Notes: generated from the sequence alone by a model not told the origin. A stretch of DNA of 64,000 nucleotides from Paracoccaceae bacterium (GCA_026989355.1 JALSJM010000018.1:1-64000), one strand, 5' to 3'; positions 49,717 through 58,511 are shown, numbered from the stretch's first letter. Program-made: numbers and translations.

Positions 49717-50476
49717 GCACCAGCTCCTGGTCGGCTTCGGCAGCCTCGTCGCGCAGAAGCTGCCACAGATGCTGCTCGACTTCCGCCAGCTGCGGATCGG
49801 TGCGCCTGCGGCTGCCGGGCGCACCGGAAATCGCAACGATTTCGCGGATACGGCCGGGACGGCGCGACAGCACCGCCACCCGATGCCCAAGCCGCACCGC
49901 CTCGGACAGGTTGTGCGTGACATAGACCGAGGTAAACGGCTGACGTTCCCACAGCGCCACGAAATCCTCGATCAGCAGTTCGCGTGTCTGGGCATCAAGG
50001 GCGCTCAGCGGTTCGTCCATCAGCATCACCGCCGGCCGCACCGCCAGCGCCCGGGCGATTGCCACCCGCTGCTTCATCCCCCCCGACAGATTTCGCGGCA
50101 GCACCGAGGCGTAATCCGAAAGCTTTGTCCTGCTCAGAACGCCATCTATTATCTTCTTTCTTTCTCTGCGGCTTGCAATGTGATCTTCAAGTGCCAGAGA
50201 GATATTCCCCGCAGCGCTTCGCCACGGCAGAAGCGCGAAATCCTGAAACACGAAAGTGAGTGGATTGAGGCAACCTTCCGGCAGCGGCCCGATAGCAAGA
50301 ACCTCGCCTCCGGCCGGACGCTCAAGCCCGCCGATCAGCCGCAGCAGGGTGGATTTCCCGCAGCCGGACGGCCCGACGATACACAGGATTTCACCCTCGT
50401 GCACCGTGAGCGAAATATCGTCAAGCACCGGGACGCCGCCGTAATCATGGCTGACATGACGCAGATCCAGCTCCAT
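49706..50476 (-). CDS. ABC transporter ATPase, SsuB/TauB-like
   Basis: 256 residues from the ATG at 50476 (MELDLRHVSHDYGGVPVLDD). Walker [22 protein letters not shown] near 33-53, Q-loop VFQDFALLPWRS, signature LSGGMKQRVAIARALA near 132, Walker B MLMDEPLSALDAQTRE near 153, and the H-loop VYVTHNLSEAVRLG are all intact. The C-terminal 30 residues extend beyond the ATPase core. It energises uptake by the adjacent permease. The substrate is discussed under the binding protein. Confidence 0.93.
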   Translation of the reverse strand: MELDLRHVSHDYGGVPVLDDISLTVHEGEILCIVGPSGCGKSTLLRLIGGLERPAGGEVLAIGPLPEGCLNPLTFVFQDFALLPWRSAAGNISLALEDHIASRRERKKIIDGVLSRTKLSDYASVLPRNLSGGMKQRVAIARALAVRPAVMLMDEPLSALDAQTRELLIEDFVALWERQPFTSVYVTHNLSEAVRLGHRVAVLSRRPGRIREIVAISGAPGSRRRTDPQLAEVEQHLWQLLRDEAAEADQELVHGG

Positions 50477-50521
50477 CAGGCAGCGCCTCACAAGCCTGAA
50501 TAAAACATGAATTTCAAGTTG

Positions 50522-51538
50522 TTACCCGATGATTTTCACGTATGACGGATCAACCAGGACATTTTCGGTGATTTCCGGTTTCACCAGCCCTTCGCTCTTG
50601 AACCATGCAAGCTGATCGCGCACGCTGGCCATGTTCAGCGCCGCCCCCTCGTTGATGCGCATGGCGCCGTTGCGGATCGATTTTTCGGCCTTTTCAAAGG
50701 GCTTGTCGGCATAGACATACTTGTGAATGAGCTTCACCATTGCAAGTGCGGCCTCATCGCCCGCAGTCTTGTCCACCAGGGCGGCGTTATAGTCTGCCGC
50801 CCCGCGTGAGAAGGCACGCAGGAAGGCTTCGGCCCTGCCCCTGTCGCCACTGGCAATGGCGGCCTGGGTAAAGATCGTGGTTACCTGATAATCCGGAATG
50901 TAATCAGATACATTTCCGATGATCTTCACCTTTCCCGCCCCGGCAAGCGCCTTGGCGATATGCGGCACGATCGACCAGGCGTCCACCTGCCCCGTCTTCA
51001 GGGCACCAATGATGGCGCCAACCTTCTGAAGCGGCTTGAAGCGCGGGGTAACGCCTTCCTTCGCGGCAATCTTCGCGCCCATGTAATGAAAGGACGATCC
51101 CGCCTGGGTAATGGCATATGTCCTGCCGTCAAGCCCGGCGGGGGCATCAAGCCCGGATTCATGGGCGGCGAGCGAGGCAAGGATCTTCTGGCCGTCGATC
51201 CCCGGCTCTTCGGCAAGCGCCCCGCCGATCACCTTTGCCGCACCCTTTTCGGCCAGCGAAACCAGTCCGCCCGAGATCGCCGTTACCCCGAAATCGGCAT
51301 CACCCGAAGCCACCGCCACCGCCATCGGCTGCGCGGCCTGGAAGAAGCGGAACTCCACATCAAGCCCCTCATCGGCGAAATAGCCACGTTCATAGGCCAC
51401 GAAGCTTGGCGCATGCGAGGTGAAGCGCAATGCCCCCAGATTGACCTTGCTGCGTGCCAGCGCCGGAGTGCCGAGGATCGACAGCGTTGCAGTGGCGCCC
51501 AGAAGGCCGAGGGTGCGGCGGCGGGTAAGGCTGGTCAT
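50522..51538 (-). CDS. ABC transporter substrate-binding protein, SsuA/TauA/NMT1-like
   Basis: 338 residues from the ATG at 51538 (MTSLTRRRTLGLLGATATL). The leader has RRRTLGLLG, a plausible twin-arginine (Tat) signal, cut after TPALA. The mature part shows SFVAYERGYFADEGLDVEF near 47-65 and VASGDADFGVTAISGGLVSL near 75-95, the NMT1/SsuA-type binding pocket, and GLDGRTYAITQAGSSFHYMG near 140. Relatives bind aliphatic sulfonates, taurine, nitrate or thiamine precursors; by eye the substrate cannot be chosen. Sulfonate desulfonation genes are not present nearby. It leads the operon. Confidence 0.9.
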   Translation of the reverse strand: MTSLTRRRTLGLLGATATLSILGTPALARSKVNLGALRFTSHAPSFVAYERGYFADEGLDVEFRFFQAAQPMAVAVASGDADFGVTAISGGLVSLAEKGAAKVIGGALAEEPGIDGQKILASLAAHESGLDAPAGLDGRTYAITQAGSSFHYMGAKIAAKEGVTPRFKPLQKVGAIIGALKTGQVDAWSIVPHIAKALAGAGKVKIIGNVSDYIPDYQVTTIFTQAAIASGDRGRAEAFLRAFSRGAADYNAALVDKTAGDEAALAMVKLIHKYVYADKPFEKAEKSIRNGAMRINEGAALNMASVRDQLAWFKSEGLVKPEITENVLVDPSYVKIIG

Positions 51539-51686
51539 CTTTCTTCTCCCTGTCGTTTCTTGTCTTGCAGTCCCTGATGGCATTGGGGGTTGTGGGACAG
51601 GGTTTGTCAACCATTGTCGCCCCCCGGGGGGGGTGCGCGGCGGGCTTTCCCGCAGGGGTTGCTTCTGCCATCCCGCAGGGCGGCCC

Positions 51687-52211
51687 TCAGGCCGGCCGCA
51701 GTCCCTTGCGGAAGCGGCGGGCGTTTTCCCGATAGTGCCGCGCACTGGCGCGCAGAGCCTCGATCGCGGCCCCGTCAAGCGGGCGCACCACCCTGCCCGG
51801 TGCTCCCATCACCAGCGATCCGGGCGGGATTTCCTTGCCCTCGGTGATCAGTGCCCCGGCGCCGATCAGGCTGTTTTCGCCGATCCGCGCGCCATTCAGC
51901 ACGATCGCCCCCATGCCGATCAGCACATTGTCGCCAAGCGTGCAGCCATGCAGCATGGCCTTGTGGCCGATGGTACAGCCGGCTCCGACGGTCAGGGGAA
52001 AGCCGGGATCCGTGTGCATCACGCAGTTTTCCTGCACATTGCTGCCCGCGCCCACCACGATCGGCTCGTTATCGCCCCTGAGCGTGCTGCCGAACCACAC
52101 GCTGGCCCCTTCGCCCAGCACCACCCGACCGATCAGATTGGCATCGGGCGCCACCCAGAAATCGCCGTTTGCGGGCAGTTCGGGGGTGCTGCCGTCAAGT
52201 TCCCAGATCAT
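51687..52211 (-). CDS. Gamma-carbonic anhydrase-like protein (PaaY/YrdA type)
   Basis: 174 residues. The left-handed beta helix is visible as imperfect hexapeptide repeats ([39 protein letters not shown]). The three zinc histidines of the family are present in the expected places: VMHTD near 66, [10 protein letters not shown] near 82 and 87. Family members have carbonic anhydrase activity or act as hexapeptide thioesterase/carbonic anhydrase accessory proteins. The start overlaps the end of gmk by 17 nt. No functional tie to gmk is evident; the pairing may only reflect dense packing. Confidence 0.9.
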   Translation of the reverse strand: MIWELDGSTPELPANGDFWVAPDANLIGRVVLGEGASVWFGSTLRGDNEPIVVGAGSNVQENCVMHTDPGFPLTVGAGCTIGHKAMLHGCTLGDNVLIGMGAIVLNGARIGENSLIGAGALITEGKEIPPGSLVMGAPGRVVRPLDGAAIEALRASARHYRENARRFRKGLRPA

Positions 52212-52854
52212 CTTTCATCTCCTTGAATTCGGCACTCAGCCGGCGCACCAGATCCACCAGCCCCACCTGGCGCGAGCGCTTCAGTCGCTCGGCGGTAACG
52301 ATGGCGCGGGTTTCTTCGGTGGCGCGGTCGATGTCGTCGTTGATCAGCACGTAATCGTATTCGGCCCAGTGGCTGATCTCGTCGTAGCTTTTCTGCATCC
52401 GCACGGCAATCACTTCGGGGGTGTCCTGGCCGCGGGTGCTCAGACGGCGTTCGAGCTCCCGGATCGAGGGTGGCAGCACGAAGATCGACACCACATCCTC
52501 GGCCAGGGCCGAATTGCGGATCTGCTGGCCACCCTGCCAGTCGATGTCGAACAGCACGTCATGGCCTGCCGCAATCGCCTGTTCCACCGGTGCGCGGGGG
52601 CTGCCGTAGAGATGGCCGAAAACCTCGGCATGTTCCAGCATCTCGCCCCTTTCCACCATTTCGGCGAATTCGGCGCGCGAGCGAAAGAAATACTCGCGCC
52701 CTTCCCGTTCGCCCGGGCGCGGGGCGCGGGTGGTGGCAGACACCGAGAAGCGGATCTCGGGATCCCATTCCATCAGCCGGCGCGCGAGGGTGGACTTGCC
52801 CGCCCCCGAGGGCGAGGACAGGATGATGAGAATGCCGCGTCGCCTGGGTTCCAT
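52195..52854 (-). CDS. gmk: Guanylate kinase
   Basis: 219 residues. The P-loop is [19 protein letters not shown] near 11-29, followed by [22 protein letters not shown] near 35-55, which holds the GMP-binding residues, and [15 protein letters not shown] near 98. It phosphorylates GMP to GDP. A 9-nt tandem repeat fills the gap between yicC and gmk. The yicC-gmk order is conserved in many bacteria. Confidence 0.96.
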   Translation of the reverse strand: MEPRRRGILIILSSPSGAGKSTLARRLMEWDPEIRFSVSATTRAPRPGEREGREYFFRSRAEFAEMVERGEMLEHAEVFGHLYGSPRAPVEQAIAAGHDVLFDIDWQGGQQIRNSALAEDVVSIFVLPPSIRELERRLSTRGQDTPEVIAVRMQKSYDEISHWAEYDYVLINDDIDRATEETRAIVTAERLKRSRQVGLVDLVRRLSAEFKEMKDDLGT

Positions 52855-52866
52855 GCCGTCCTGCCT

Positions 52867-52911
52867 CCGTTTCCGCCGTTTCCGCCGATTCCGCCGTTGC
52901 CGCCGGCTTCC
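52867..52911. repeat. 9-nt tandem repeat between yicC and gmk
   Basis: On the plus strand four to five imperfect copies of CCGTTTCCG follow each other (CCGTTTCCG, CCGTTTCCG, CCGATTCCG, CCGTTGCCG, CCGGCTTCC). On the minus strand this reads as a purine-rich CGGCGGAAA repeat that lies right in front of the gmk ribosome site. Simple repeats of this length can change copy number by slippage and alter the spacing of the leader. Confidence 0.7.
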
Positions 52912-52932
52912 GGTCCGGTTTCCTTCTCCGGC

Positions 52933-53769
52933 CTATTCGATGTTCTGCACCTGCTCGCGCCATTGCTCGATCAGCGCCTTGAGGTCAAGCCCGATGCCGG
53001 TCAGTTCGCCCGATTGCGCCTTGGCGCAAAGCGTGTTGGCCTCACGCATGAATTCCTGGGCCAGGAAATCGAGCCTGCGCCCTACCGGCCCCTTGCTGCC
53101 CAGCAGATCGCGCGCGGCGGCCACATGGGCGGCAAGGCGATCAAGCTCTTCACGCACATCGGCCCTGACCGCGATCATCGCCAGTTCCTGGGCCACGCGG
53201 TCCGGGTCGGTGCCGTCGGCGTTCTGCAGCACCCGGGCCAGGTTTTTGCGCAGGGTGGCCGCCATCCTGTCGAGCTGCATCCCGACGATCGCCTCAAGCG
53301 CTGCCCCCTCGCTGGCGCGCATGGCGTTGAAATCGCCGAGCAATGTCTGAAAATCATCCAGCAGCGCCTGACGCAGGGGGGCGGTATCGGCATCGCCCGG
53401 CGTATCGCGGCGCACCGCCCGCATGGCCAGTATGTCGGCTGCCGAAACCGGTGCCACCTGAAGATCGGCGGCCAGAGCGCGCTCCTCGATCATCCGCAGC
53501 GCGCCGAGCACCCGATCGAGGCGCTCGGGATCAACAGCGGTTTCCACCTCGGCGGTATCGCGTTCGACCTTCAGCGCCACGGAAACGCTGCCACGCGCAA
53601 CCGCCTTGCCGGCAGCGGCGCGCAGGGGCTGTTCGAGCCCCTCGATCCAGTCGGGCAGGCGGGGGCGGAAATCGAAGCCGCGCCCGTTCACCGCGCGGAT
53701 GTCCCATTTCCACGAAAACCCGGGGATCTCGCTCCGGCGCGTGGCAAATCCGGTCATCGAGTTAACCAT
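52933..53769 (-). CDS. YicC/YloC-family endoribonuclease
   Basis: 278 residues. It begins VNSMTGFATRRSEIPGFSWKWDIRAVNGRGFDF, the YicC N-terminal signature (MTGF...ELRSVNxRxLDxxxRLP), and ends LDFLAQEFMREANTLCAKAQSGEL then GLDLKALIEQWREQVQNIE, the conserved C-terminus that in E. coli YicC is required for RNA cleavage. It is an oligomeric endoribonuclease implicated in stress response and RNA turnover in relatives. It stands 78 nt before gmk on the same strand. It is divergent from the PAS-domain gene. Confidence 0.93.
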   Translation of the reverse strand: MVNSMTGFATRRSEIPGFSWKWDIRAVNGRGFDFRPRLPDWIEGLEQPLRAAAGKAVARGSVSVALKVERDTAEVETAVDPERLDRVLGALRMIEERALAADLQVAPVSAADILAMRAVRRDTPGDADTAPLRQALLDDFQTLLGDFNAMRASEGAALEAIVGMQLDRMAATLRKNLARVLQNADGTDPDRVAQELAMIAVRADVREELDRLAAHVAAARDLLGSKGPVGRRLDFLAQEFMREANTLCAKAQSGELTGIGLDLKALIEQWREQVQNIE

Positions 53770-53811
53770 TTAAGACTTTTTCACCCCCAATTTGCCTCAA
53801 TCCGTGCCATA

Positions 53812-53826
53812 TTAACTTCCGGGTAA
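53812..53826. promoter_or_regulatory. Possible CtrA-binding site
   Basis: TTAA-N7-GTAA (53812-53815 and 53823-53826) differs by one base from the CtrA consensus TTAA-N7-TTAA. It lies in the 148-bp AT-rich gap between divergent yicC and the PAS-domain gene, among further TTAA tetramers. The window also encodes ChpT, the relay protein for CtrA, so a CtrA target is plausible. One mismatch makes it tentative. Confidence 0.4.
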
Positions 53827-53917
53827 TCATTGTGGACATAGGGTTAACAGAGACACCCGGTCCGGACAATCCATGCGGCCGCCCTGCGGCCCCGCCGAAT
53901 ATCGGGAGTTGCACGAG

Positions 53918-54625
53918 ATGGACAACATTATTTCAGCAGGACGGAATATCGTGAATCTGTTCCGTTATCAGGGCAAGATGGAATACCCAGCATTGAAACA
54001 GGTCGAAGCCTATTGGCAGGCTCTGCGTCACGAACACGGCAACAACGGTGCGGTGCCGCGTCGTGCCCAGATCGATCCCCGCGGTATCGACCGGGCGCTG
54101 CATCAGGCCTTCATCCTGGAGCGCATCGCACCGGGACTGGCGCGTATCCGGATCGGAGGCATGCATCTTGCCGATCTGATGGGCATGGAAGTGCGCGGCA
54201 TGCCCTTTACCGCTCTGTTCACGCCCGCGGCCAGGCGCCGGATATCGGAAGTTCTCGAAACCGTGTTCAGCGCCCCGTGCTGCGCCGAGATCGCATTGAC
54301 GGCCGAAAAGGGGATCGGACGCCCGGCACTTTCGGCACGGGCGCTGCTGCTGCCGCTGCGCTCGGATCTTGGGGATGTAACACGGATCCTGGGCTGCCTG
54401 GCCAGCACCGGCAGGATCGGCCGCACCCCGCGCCGTTTCGACATGGCTTCGGTCGAACTGGTCCGGATCGACGGCAAAGAGCGCGGCTTTGTGCCTGCCA
54501 TGGGCTTTGCCGAACGCCCTGCCCCCTTTGCCGCCGGCATGGAAAGCGGCAGTTGCACTGATCGCAGGGCGGAAACGCCGCGGCGGCGGCGGGCGCATCT
54601 GCGGCTGGTGAAATCCGATGACTGA
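53918..54625 (+). CDS. PAS-domain protein (PAS_5/DUF1457 type)
   Basis: 235 residues from the ATG at 53918 (MDNIISAGRNIVNLFRYQG) with GGGAG about 10 nt upstream; the upstream extension to 53873 is not needed. The PAS-like core runs from ALKQVEAYWQALRHEHGNNG through IDRALHQAFILERIAPGLARIRIGGMHLADLMGMEVRGMP (residues about 20-95) and matches the alphaproteobacterial DUF1457/PAS_5 proteins. The final 35 residues are basic (RRAETPRRRRAHLRLVKSDD). No kinase or output domain follows, so it is a sensory or adaptor PAS protein. The role is unknown. A CtrA-like site lies upstream. Confidence 0.8.
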   Translation: MDNIISAGRNIVNLFRYQGKMEYPALKQVEAYWQALRHEHGNNGAVPRRAQIDPRGIDRALHQAFILERIAPGLARIRIGGMHLADLMGMEVRGMPFTALFTPAARRRISEVLETVFSAPCCAEIALTAEKGIGRPALSARALLLPLRSDLGDVTRILGCLASTGRIGRTPRRFDMASVELVRIDGKERGFVPAMGFAERPAPFAAGMESGSCTDRRAETPRRRRAHLRLVKSDD

Positions 54626-54709
54626 ACCCGCCGTCAGAGCCCGCCGTTCCCATGCCTTCTGCCCCGCCATGACAACGGCTGCTACCCCGTAGAGGTGTGG
54701 CAAAGGCCT

Positions 54710-54730
54710 GGCCTGCGCGTTTCGCAGGCC
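54710..54730 (+). terminator. Hairpin between PAS gene and MobA-like gene
   Basis: GGCCTGCG (54710-54717) and CGCAGGCC (54723-54730) form a perfect 8-bp stem with a 5-nt CGTTT loop; one or two further pairs extend it on the A/T side. Only TT follows. It ends 35 nt before the next start and could terminate the PAS transcript incompletely. Confidence 0.5.
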
Positions 54731-54765
54731 TTGCCGTTGCCGACCGGCTGCGTCATTCTGACGAC

Positions 54766-55410
54766 ATGACCGATCAGCCGCCAGCCCCGACAGAAAACGA
54801 CCGTCAGACCGCTGATAACGTGGCGATCGTGATCCTTGCGGCGGGTGCCGCGCGGCGTATGGGACAGGACAAGCTGCTGCTGCCGGTAAACGGCCTTCCG
54901 TTGCTGCGGCATGCGGCGCTGGCCGCACTGGGGGCCCGAGTGCCGGTTCTGGCCGTTCTGCCGGCCGGGCGGCGCGGCATGGCACGGCAGGCAGCCCTGA
55001 CCGGCCTTTCGGTGCGGATCGTCCGGATATCCGAAACCCGCCACGGCATGGGGGCCAGCCTGAGCGCCGGGCTTGCGGCGCTGCCGCAGAAGATAGCCGC
55101 TGCCGTGGTCTCCCTGGCCGACATGCCGGCGATCGATGCCGCCGCCTTCCGCCGCCTGATCACCGCCTGGCAGAGCGCCCCCGCCTGCATCCACCGTGGC
55201 GCCACCGAAGACGGCCGGCCCGGCCATCCGGTCGTGCTGCCGCGCGCGCTGTTTGCTGACCGTCCCTTTCACGGCGACCAGGGCGCGCGTGATCTGCTGC
55301 GCGAAAGGCGCGATCTGGTGCGCCTGGTGCCGCTGCCCGGCAATGCCGCCCGCTGCGATATCGACACCCCAGTGGACTGGCAGGCCTGGCAACGTCGGGA
55401 AAATGGCTGA
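54766..55410 (+). CDS. MobA/MocA-like nucleotidyltransferase
   Basis: 214 residues from the ATG at 54766 (MTDQPPAPTENDRQ). The nucleotide-binding start is VAIVILAAGAARRMGQDKLLLPVNGLPLLRHA near 19-50, with AAGxxxRMGxxK as in MobA and MocA. VVSLADMPAIDAAAFRRL near 112 is the metal-binding aspartate segment, and the end HPVVLPRALF then DIDTPVDWQ is typical. MocA-type enzymes add CMP to the molybdenum cofactor; MobA adds GMP. A full molybdate uptake operon (modABC) is found 3 kb downstream. The gene is alone between the PAS and GDP-mannose genes. Confidence 0.82.
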   Translation: MTDQPPAPTENDRQTADNVAIVILAAGAARRMGQDKLLLPVNGLPLLRHAALAALGARVPVLAVLPAGRRGMARQAALTGLSVRIVRISETRHGMGASLSAGLAALPQKIAAAVVSLADMPAIDAAAFRRLITAWQSAPACIHRGATEDGRPGHPVVLPRALFADRPFHGDQGARDLLRERRDLVRLVPLPGNAARCDIDTPVDWQAWQRRENG

Positions 55411-55548
55411 GGTCCGCTCCCTGGATCCGCGAATTCTCCGAAAATTTTCCAGACCCGTTAACCCTTTGCTTACCTTCCCTGATGTTTCCTTGATCCCGGG
55501 GGCGAGATGGCCTGCCAGCGGCAGGACAAAATACAGGGGTAACGGCCA

Positions 55549-57006
55549 ATGGACATGCCCACGATCACACCCGTATTGCTGTGTGGCGGCAGCGGAACCC
55601 GGCTCTGGCCGCTTTCACGCAGGAGTCACCCCAAGCAGTTTGCACCGCTGTGCGGTGAGAACAGCCTGTTCCAGCAGACCGCAAGACGCCTTGATTTCCC
55701 CGGCTTTGCCCCGCCGCTGGTGCTGACACATGCCGATTTCCGTTTCATGGTGGCCCAGCAACTGCTTGACGCCGGAGTTGCACCCGGGGCGATTTTTCTT
55801 GAGCCGGTCGCGCGCAATACCGCGCCGGCAGTGCTGGCAGCGGCGCTGTGGCTGGCCCGCCGCCGGCCGGAAGCCCTGATGCTGATCGCCCCGACCGACC
55901 ACCTGATCGAAGATCCCGGTGCCTTCCGCGCCGCCGTGGCACGGGGAAGCAACGCTGCCCGGGAAGGGCGGATCGTTACCTTCGGCATAAGGCCCGAACG
56001 CGCAAGGACCGGCTATGGCTATCTCGAAATCGCCCCCCCCGAAGAACAAACCTGCCAGGGCCGTGCGACCAGGGCCGGAGGCGGCCCCCTGAAGCTGCGC
56101 CGCTTCGTGGAAAAACCCGACGAAGCGACCGCCCGCGGAATGCTGACGGCCGGCAGTTTCCTGTGGAATGCCGGCATATTCCTGGCCACCGCCGACACCA
56201 TTGCCCGCGCCTTCCGCCAGCATGCGCCCGAACTGATCGCGCCGGTCGAGGCAGCGCTGTCCACCACCCGGAGCGACAGCGATTTCGTGCGCCTCGAAGG
56301 CACCGCCTGGAAGCGGGTGAAAAGCATCTCGCTTGATTACGCCATCATGGAAAAGGCCACCAACATCGATGTGGTGCCGCTGGCGGCCGGCTGGTCGGAT
56401 CTGGGCGACTGGGACAGCGTGTTCGAACATGGCACGCCCGGCCCTGACGGGGTGGCGCTGTCGGGGCACGCAACGGCGCTTGACTGCCGCGACAGCCTGC
56501 TCAGAAGCGAGGATCCGGGGCAGGAAATCGTCGGTATCGGACTTGAAAACATCATCGCGGTTGCCATGCCCGATGCGGTTCTGGTGGCCGACAGGCGCCG
56601 GGCACAGGATGTGAAGCAGGCAGTGGAACTGTTGCAGAAGAAACGGGCGCAGCAGGCCGGAACCTTCAGCCGCGAGCACCGCCCCTGGGGCTGGTTCGAC
56701 ATCCTGCAGGAAGGCCCGGGCTTCAAGGTGAAGCAGATCACCATTCACCCGGGCGGCTGCCTCAGCCTGCAGCGCCACCGGCAGCGCGCCGAACACTGGA
56801 TCGTGGTCGCGGGCAGCGTCCGGGCTACCATCGGCAGCAACAGCGAAACCCTGCACGCGAACCAGTCGGTTCATGTGCCGCTCGGAACAATGCACCGGCT
56901 GGAAAACTCCGGCAATGTGCCTGCGGTGCTGATCGAGGTGCAGACCGGAAGCTATCTGGGCGAAGACGACATCATCCGCTACGACGACGTTTACGAACGC
57001 GCCTGA
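55549..57006 (+). CDS. manC: Mannose-1-phosphate guanylyltransferase / mannose-6-phosphate isomerase, bifunctional
   Basis: 485 residues, the normal length for type II bifunctional enzymes (ManC/AlgA/XanB). The N-terminal nucleotidyltransferase domain starts PVLLCGGSGTRLWPLSRRSHPKQF near residue 6 and includes FVEKPDEATA near 186 and LWNAGIFLATADTI near 205. The C-terminal cupin domain includes RPWGWFDILQEGPGFKVKQITIHPGGCLSLQRHRQRAEHWIVVAGS near 377-425. It converts fructose-6-phosphate via mannose-6-phosphate to GDP-mannose, supplying mannosylated polysaccharide or LPS. No glycosyltransferases are adjacent; the phosphomannomutase is not in the window. Confidence 0.95.
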   Translation: MDMPTITPVLLCGGSGTRLWPLSRRSHPKQFAPLCGENSLFQQTARRLDFPGFAPPLVLTHADFRFMVAQQLLDAGVAPGAIFLEPVARNTAPAVLAAALWLARRRPEALMLIAPTDHLIEDPGAFRAAVARGSNAAREGRIVTFGIRPERARTGYGYLEIAPPEEQTCQGRATRAGGGPLKLRRFVEKPDEATARGMLTAGSFLWNAGIFLATADTIARAFRQHAPELIAPVEAALSTTRSDSDFVRLEGTAWKRVKSISLDYAIMEKATNIDVVPLAAGWSDLGDWDSVFEHGTPGPDGVALSGHATALDCRDSLLRSEDPGQEIVGIGLENIIAVAMPDAVLVADRRRAQDVKQAVELLQKKRAQQAGTFSREHRPWGWFDILQEGPGFKVKQITIHPGGCLSLQRHRQRAEHWIVVAGSVRATIGSNSETLHANQSVHVPLGTMHRLENSGNVPAVLIEVQTGSYLGEDDIIRYDDVYERA

Positions 57007-57130
57007 AGTTCCGGCCCCGGGGCGGTGCGGCGAAAGCGACCGGCCAGGGGAAACGAACCGGCACATCCCGAGGCCGCACGGAGATGCGCCCCCGTTCCCG
57101 GCAGATCGCTTCGAAGCGGAGGCAGCGGGA

Positions 57131-57922
57131 TCAGACGGTCGCCCGTGCCGGGTCGGCGTGCAGGGTTGATGCCCGGAGAGCCTCACGGGATACCCTCCCT
57201 GCGCCGTTGCGTTCGGGAATGTCTTTCAGCTCGGGGAACAGTTCGAACAGTTCGTTGCGCTGTGCGTTGCCGCGCGCGCCGATTTCCCTGTCATGGGGGT
57301 GGAAGGTTTCCGTCCACACCCCGTTCGACAGCACCGCCTCGGTCTTGTCGAACATCACCTGAACATAGGTCATCCCCATGATGTTCACCTGCCGGATGGT
57401 ATCGTTGTCAAGCAGATGCTTGGCGGCAACCATCGCATCGTTCCCCGGCACGTGGATCGCGGTCTTGTCGGCCGGGGCCAGAAGCCGCTGGTTGGGACTG
57501 ACCAGCATCGCCCGCTCGGGCAGACCTTCACCAAGCGCGCCCTTCTCAATCAGGATCGGCAGCAGATGCGGATTGACCCTGAACATCCTGCGGCCGAAGC
57601 GGCGCACCTTGATCCAGCGCACGGTCTGGATGCCGTTGTCACGGGTGATCACCTGATCGCCGGGGCGCAACCTTTCGATCGGGGTTTCGCCCCTGGGGGT
57701 TGCCACCGTGCGGCCGGTTCCGAGGCAGGGCCCCAGCAGGCGGCTGGTAACATAGGCAACACGGCCCGCGCCAGAGCGCTCGGGGGCGAAATCAACCCAG
57801 CCCCGGCCGGGATGTCTGCGATCGGGAATGATACGAACTTCGGCCCGCCGCCCGGGTTCCGGTGCCATCACCGGGGTTGGGGGTTTCTCGTAGAGCACCT
57901 TGCTCTTGTGCCATTTGAACAT
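57131..57922 (-). CDS. Hint-domain (hedgehog/intein-like) protein
   Basis: 263 residues. The Hint core begins at CLGTGRTVATPRGETPIERLRPGDQVITRDNG near 66-97 (the cysteine and following strands are the usual self-splicing start) and continues with MFRVNPHLLPILIEKG and MLVSPNQRLLAP near 145 (the block B-like HQR, here PNQR). It matches alphaproteobacterial Hint_2 proteins often attached to or near surface or secreted proteins. Only the Hint module and short flanks are present; there is no extein and no secretion signal, and the histidine of block B is changed to Asn-Gln. The function is unclear. Confidence 0.8.
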   Translation of the reverse strand: MFKWHKSKVLYEKPPTPVMAPEPGRRAEVRIIPDRRHPGRGWVDFAPERSGAGRVAYVTSRLLGPCLGTGRTVATPRGETPIERLRPGDQVITRDNGIQTVRWIKVRRFGRRMFRVNPHLLPILIEKGALGEGLPERAMLVSPNQRLLAPADKTAIHVPGNDAMVAAKHLLDNDTIRQVNIMGMTYVQVMFDKTEAVLSNGVWTETFHPHDREIGARGNAQRNELFELFPELKDIPERNGAGRVSREALRASTLHADPARATV

Positions 57923-58511
57923 GCCAATATCCTACCGCTTACCGGCCGTGACCCGACCCGAGGCCCGACCACCGCCCTGTTTCCCTGAGCCCCGTTCCCT
58001 CATGCCTCGCCGTTGCCGGGGCGGGTAGCCCGCGCCCTTGCGAGCGACGGGCTTTGCCCATGTGGGCCGGGAACATCAGCAATGCTGACCAGCAAGCTCC
58101 CGGCCCGGGGTGCACACCGTTACCACATCCGCCCGGCCCGTTCCGGCCGCACTTGCATGCTGCCGGCTGCCGAAGCGGCCACACACCCACACCCCTATGG
58201 ACAGCATCCTTCTAACCGAAGGAGCGCTGCAAATGAAGAAAAATGGCAGAAAAAAGGCGGAAACATGGCGAGGCCGCATCTGTGTGGTGATTTTCAGGCA
58301 GCAATTTTCCCGCCATGGTTGCAAATCTTTCGTGCATTGTTTCCGGTTTTACCTCGCCGCGGGGGGGCCTGCCCCTTTCCTGTTGCAATTGTTGCCAACA
58401 CTGAAACCTCACGGCGAAACTGGTGCCTGTTCAACCGATTGCCTGCATATCGGGCATAGACCGGGGCAAAAGGATTCTTTGTCGGATATCCGACAACAAT
58501 TTCCCGGGAAA
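57923..58511. other. 589-bp gap between the Hint gene and modC
   Basis: I see no convincing gene here. The Hint gene promoter should be at the left end. AAGGAG at 58219-58224 lies 8 nt before an ATG at 58233, the best ribosome site in the gap. The frame it opens (MKKNGRKKAETWRGRICVV) runs on antisense to modC for over 1.3 kb and is probably a chance frame. The middle part (about 58230-58420) is less GC-rich than its surroundings. A perfect 18-bp palindrome lies at the right end. Confidence 0.6.
58479..58496. promoter_or_regulatory. 18-bp perfect palindrome downstream of modC
   Basis: TTGTCGGATATCCGACAA is a perfect palindrome 15 nt after the modC stop. It could fold as a 7-bp stem with an ATAT loop followed on the minus strand by AGAATCCTTTT, a possible weak terminator of modABC. 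It could equally be a binding site for a dimeric regulator; its length and symmetry resemble LuxR- or TetR-type operators. Confidence 0.5.

Noticed and set aside
51600-51686. GC palindromes (CCCCCCGGGGGG and GCGGGCTTTCCCGC) as a terminator
   Set aside because: There is no T-run on the relevant strand, and simple G/C tracts are expected at this base composition.
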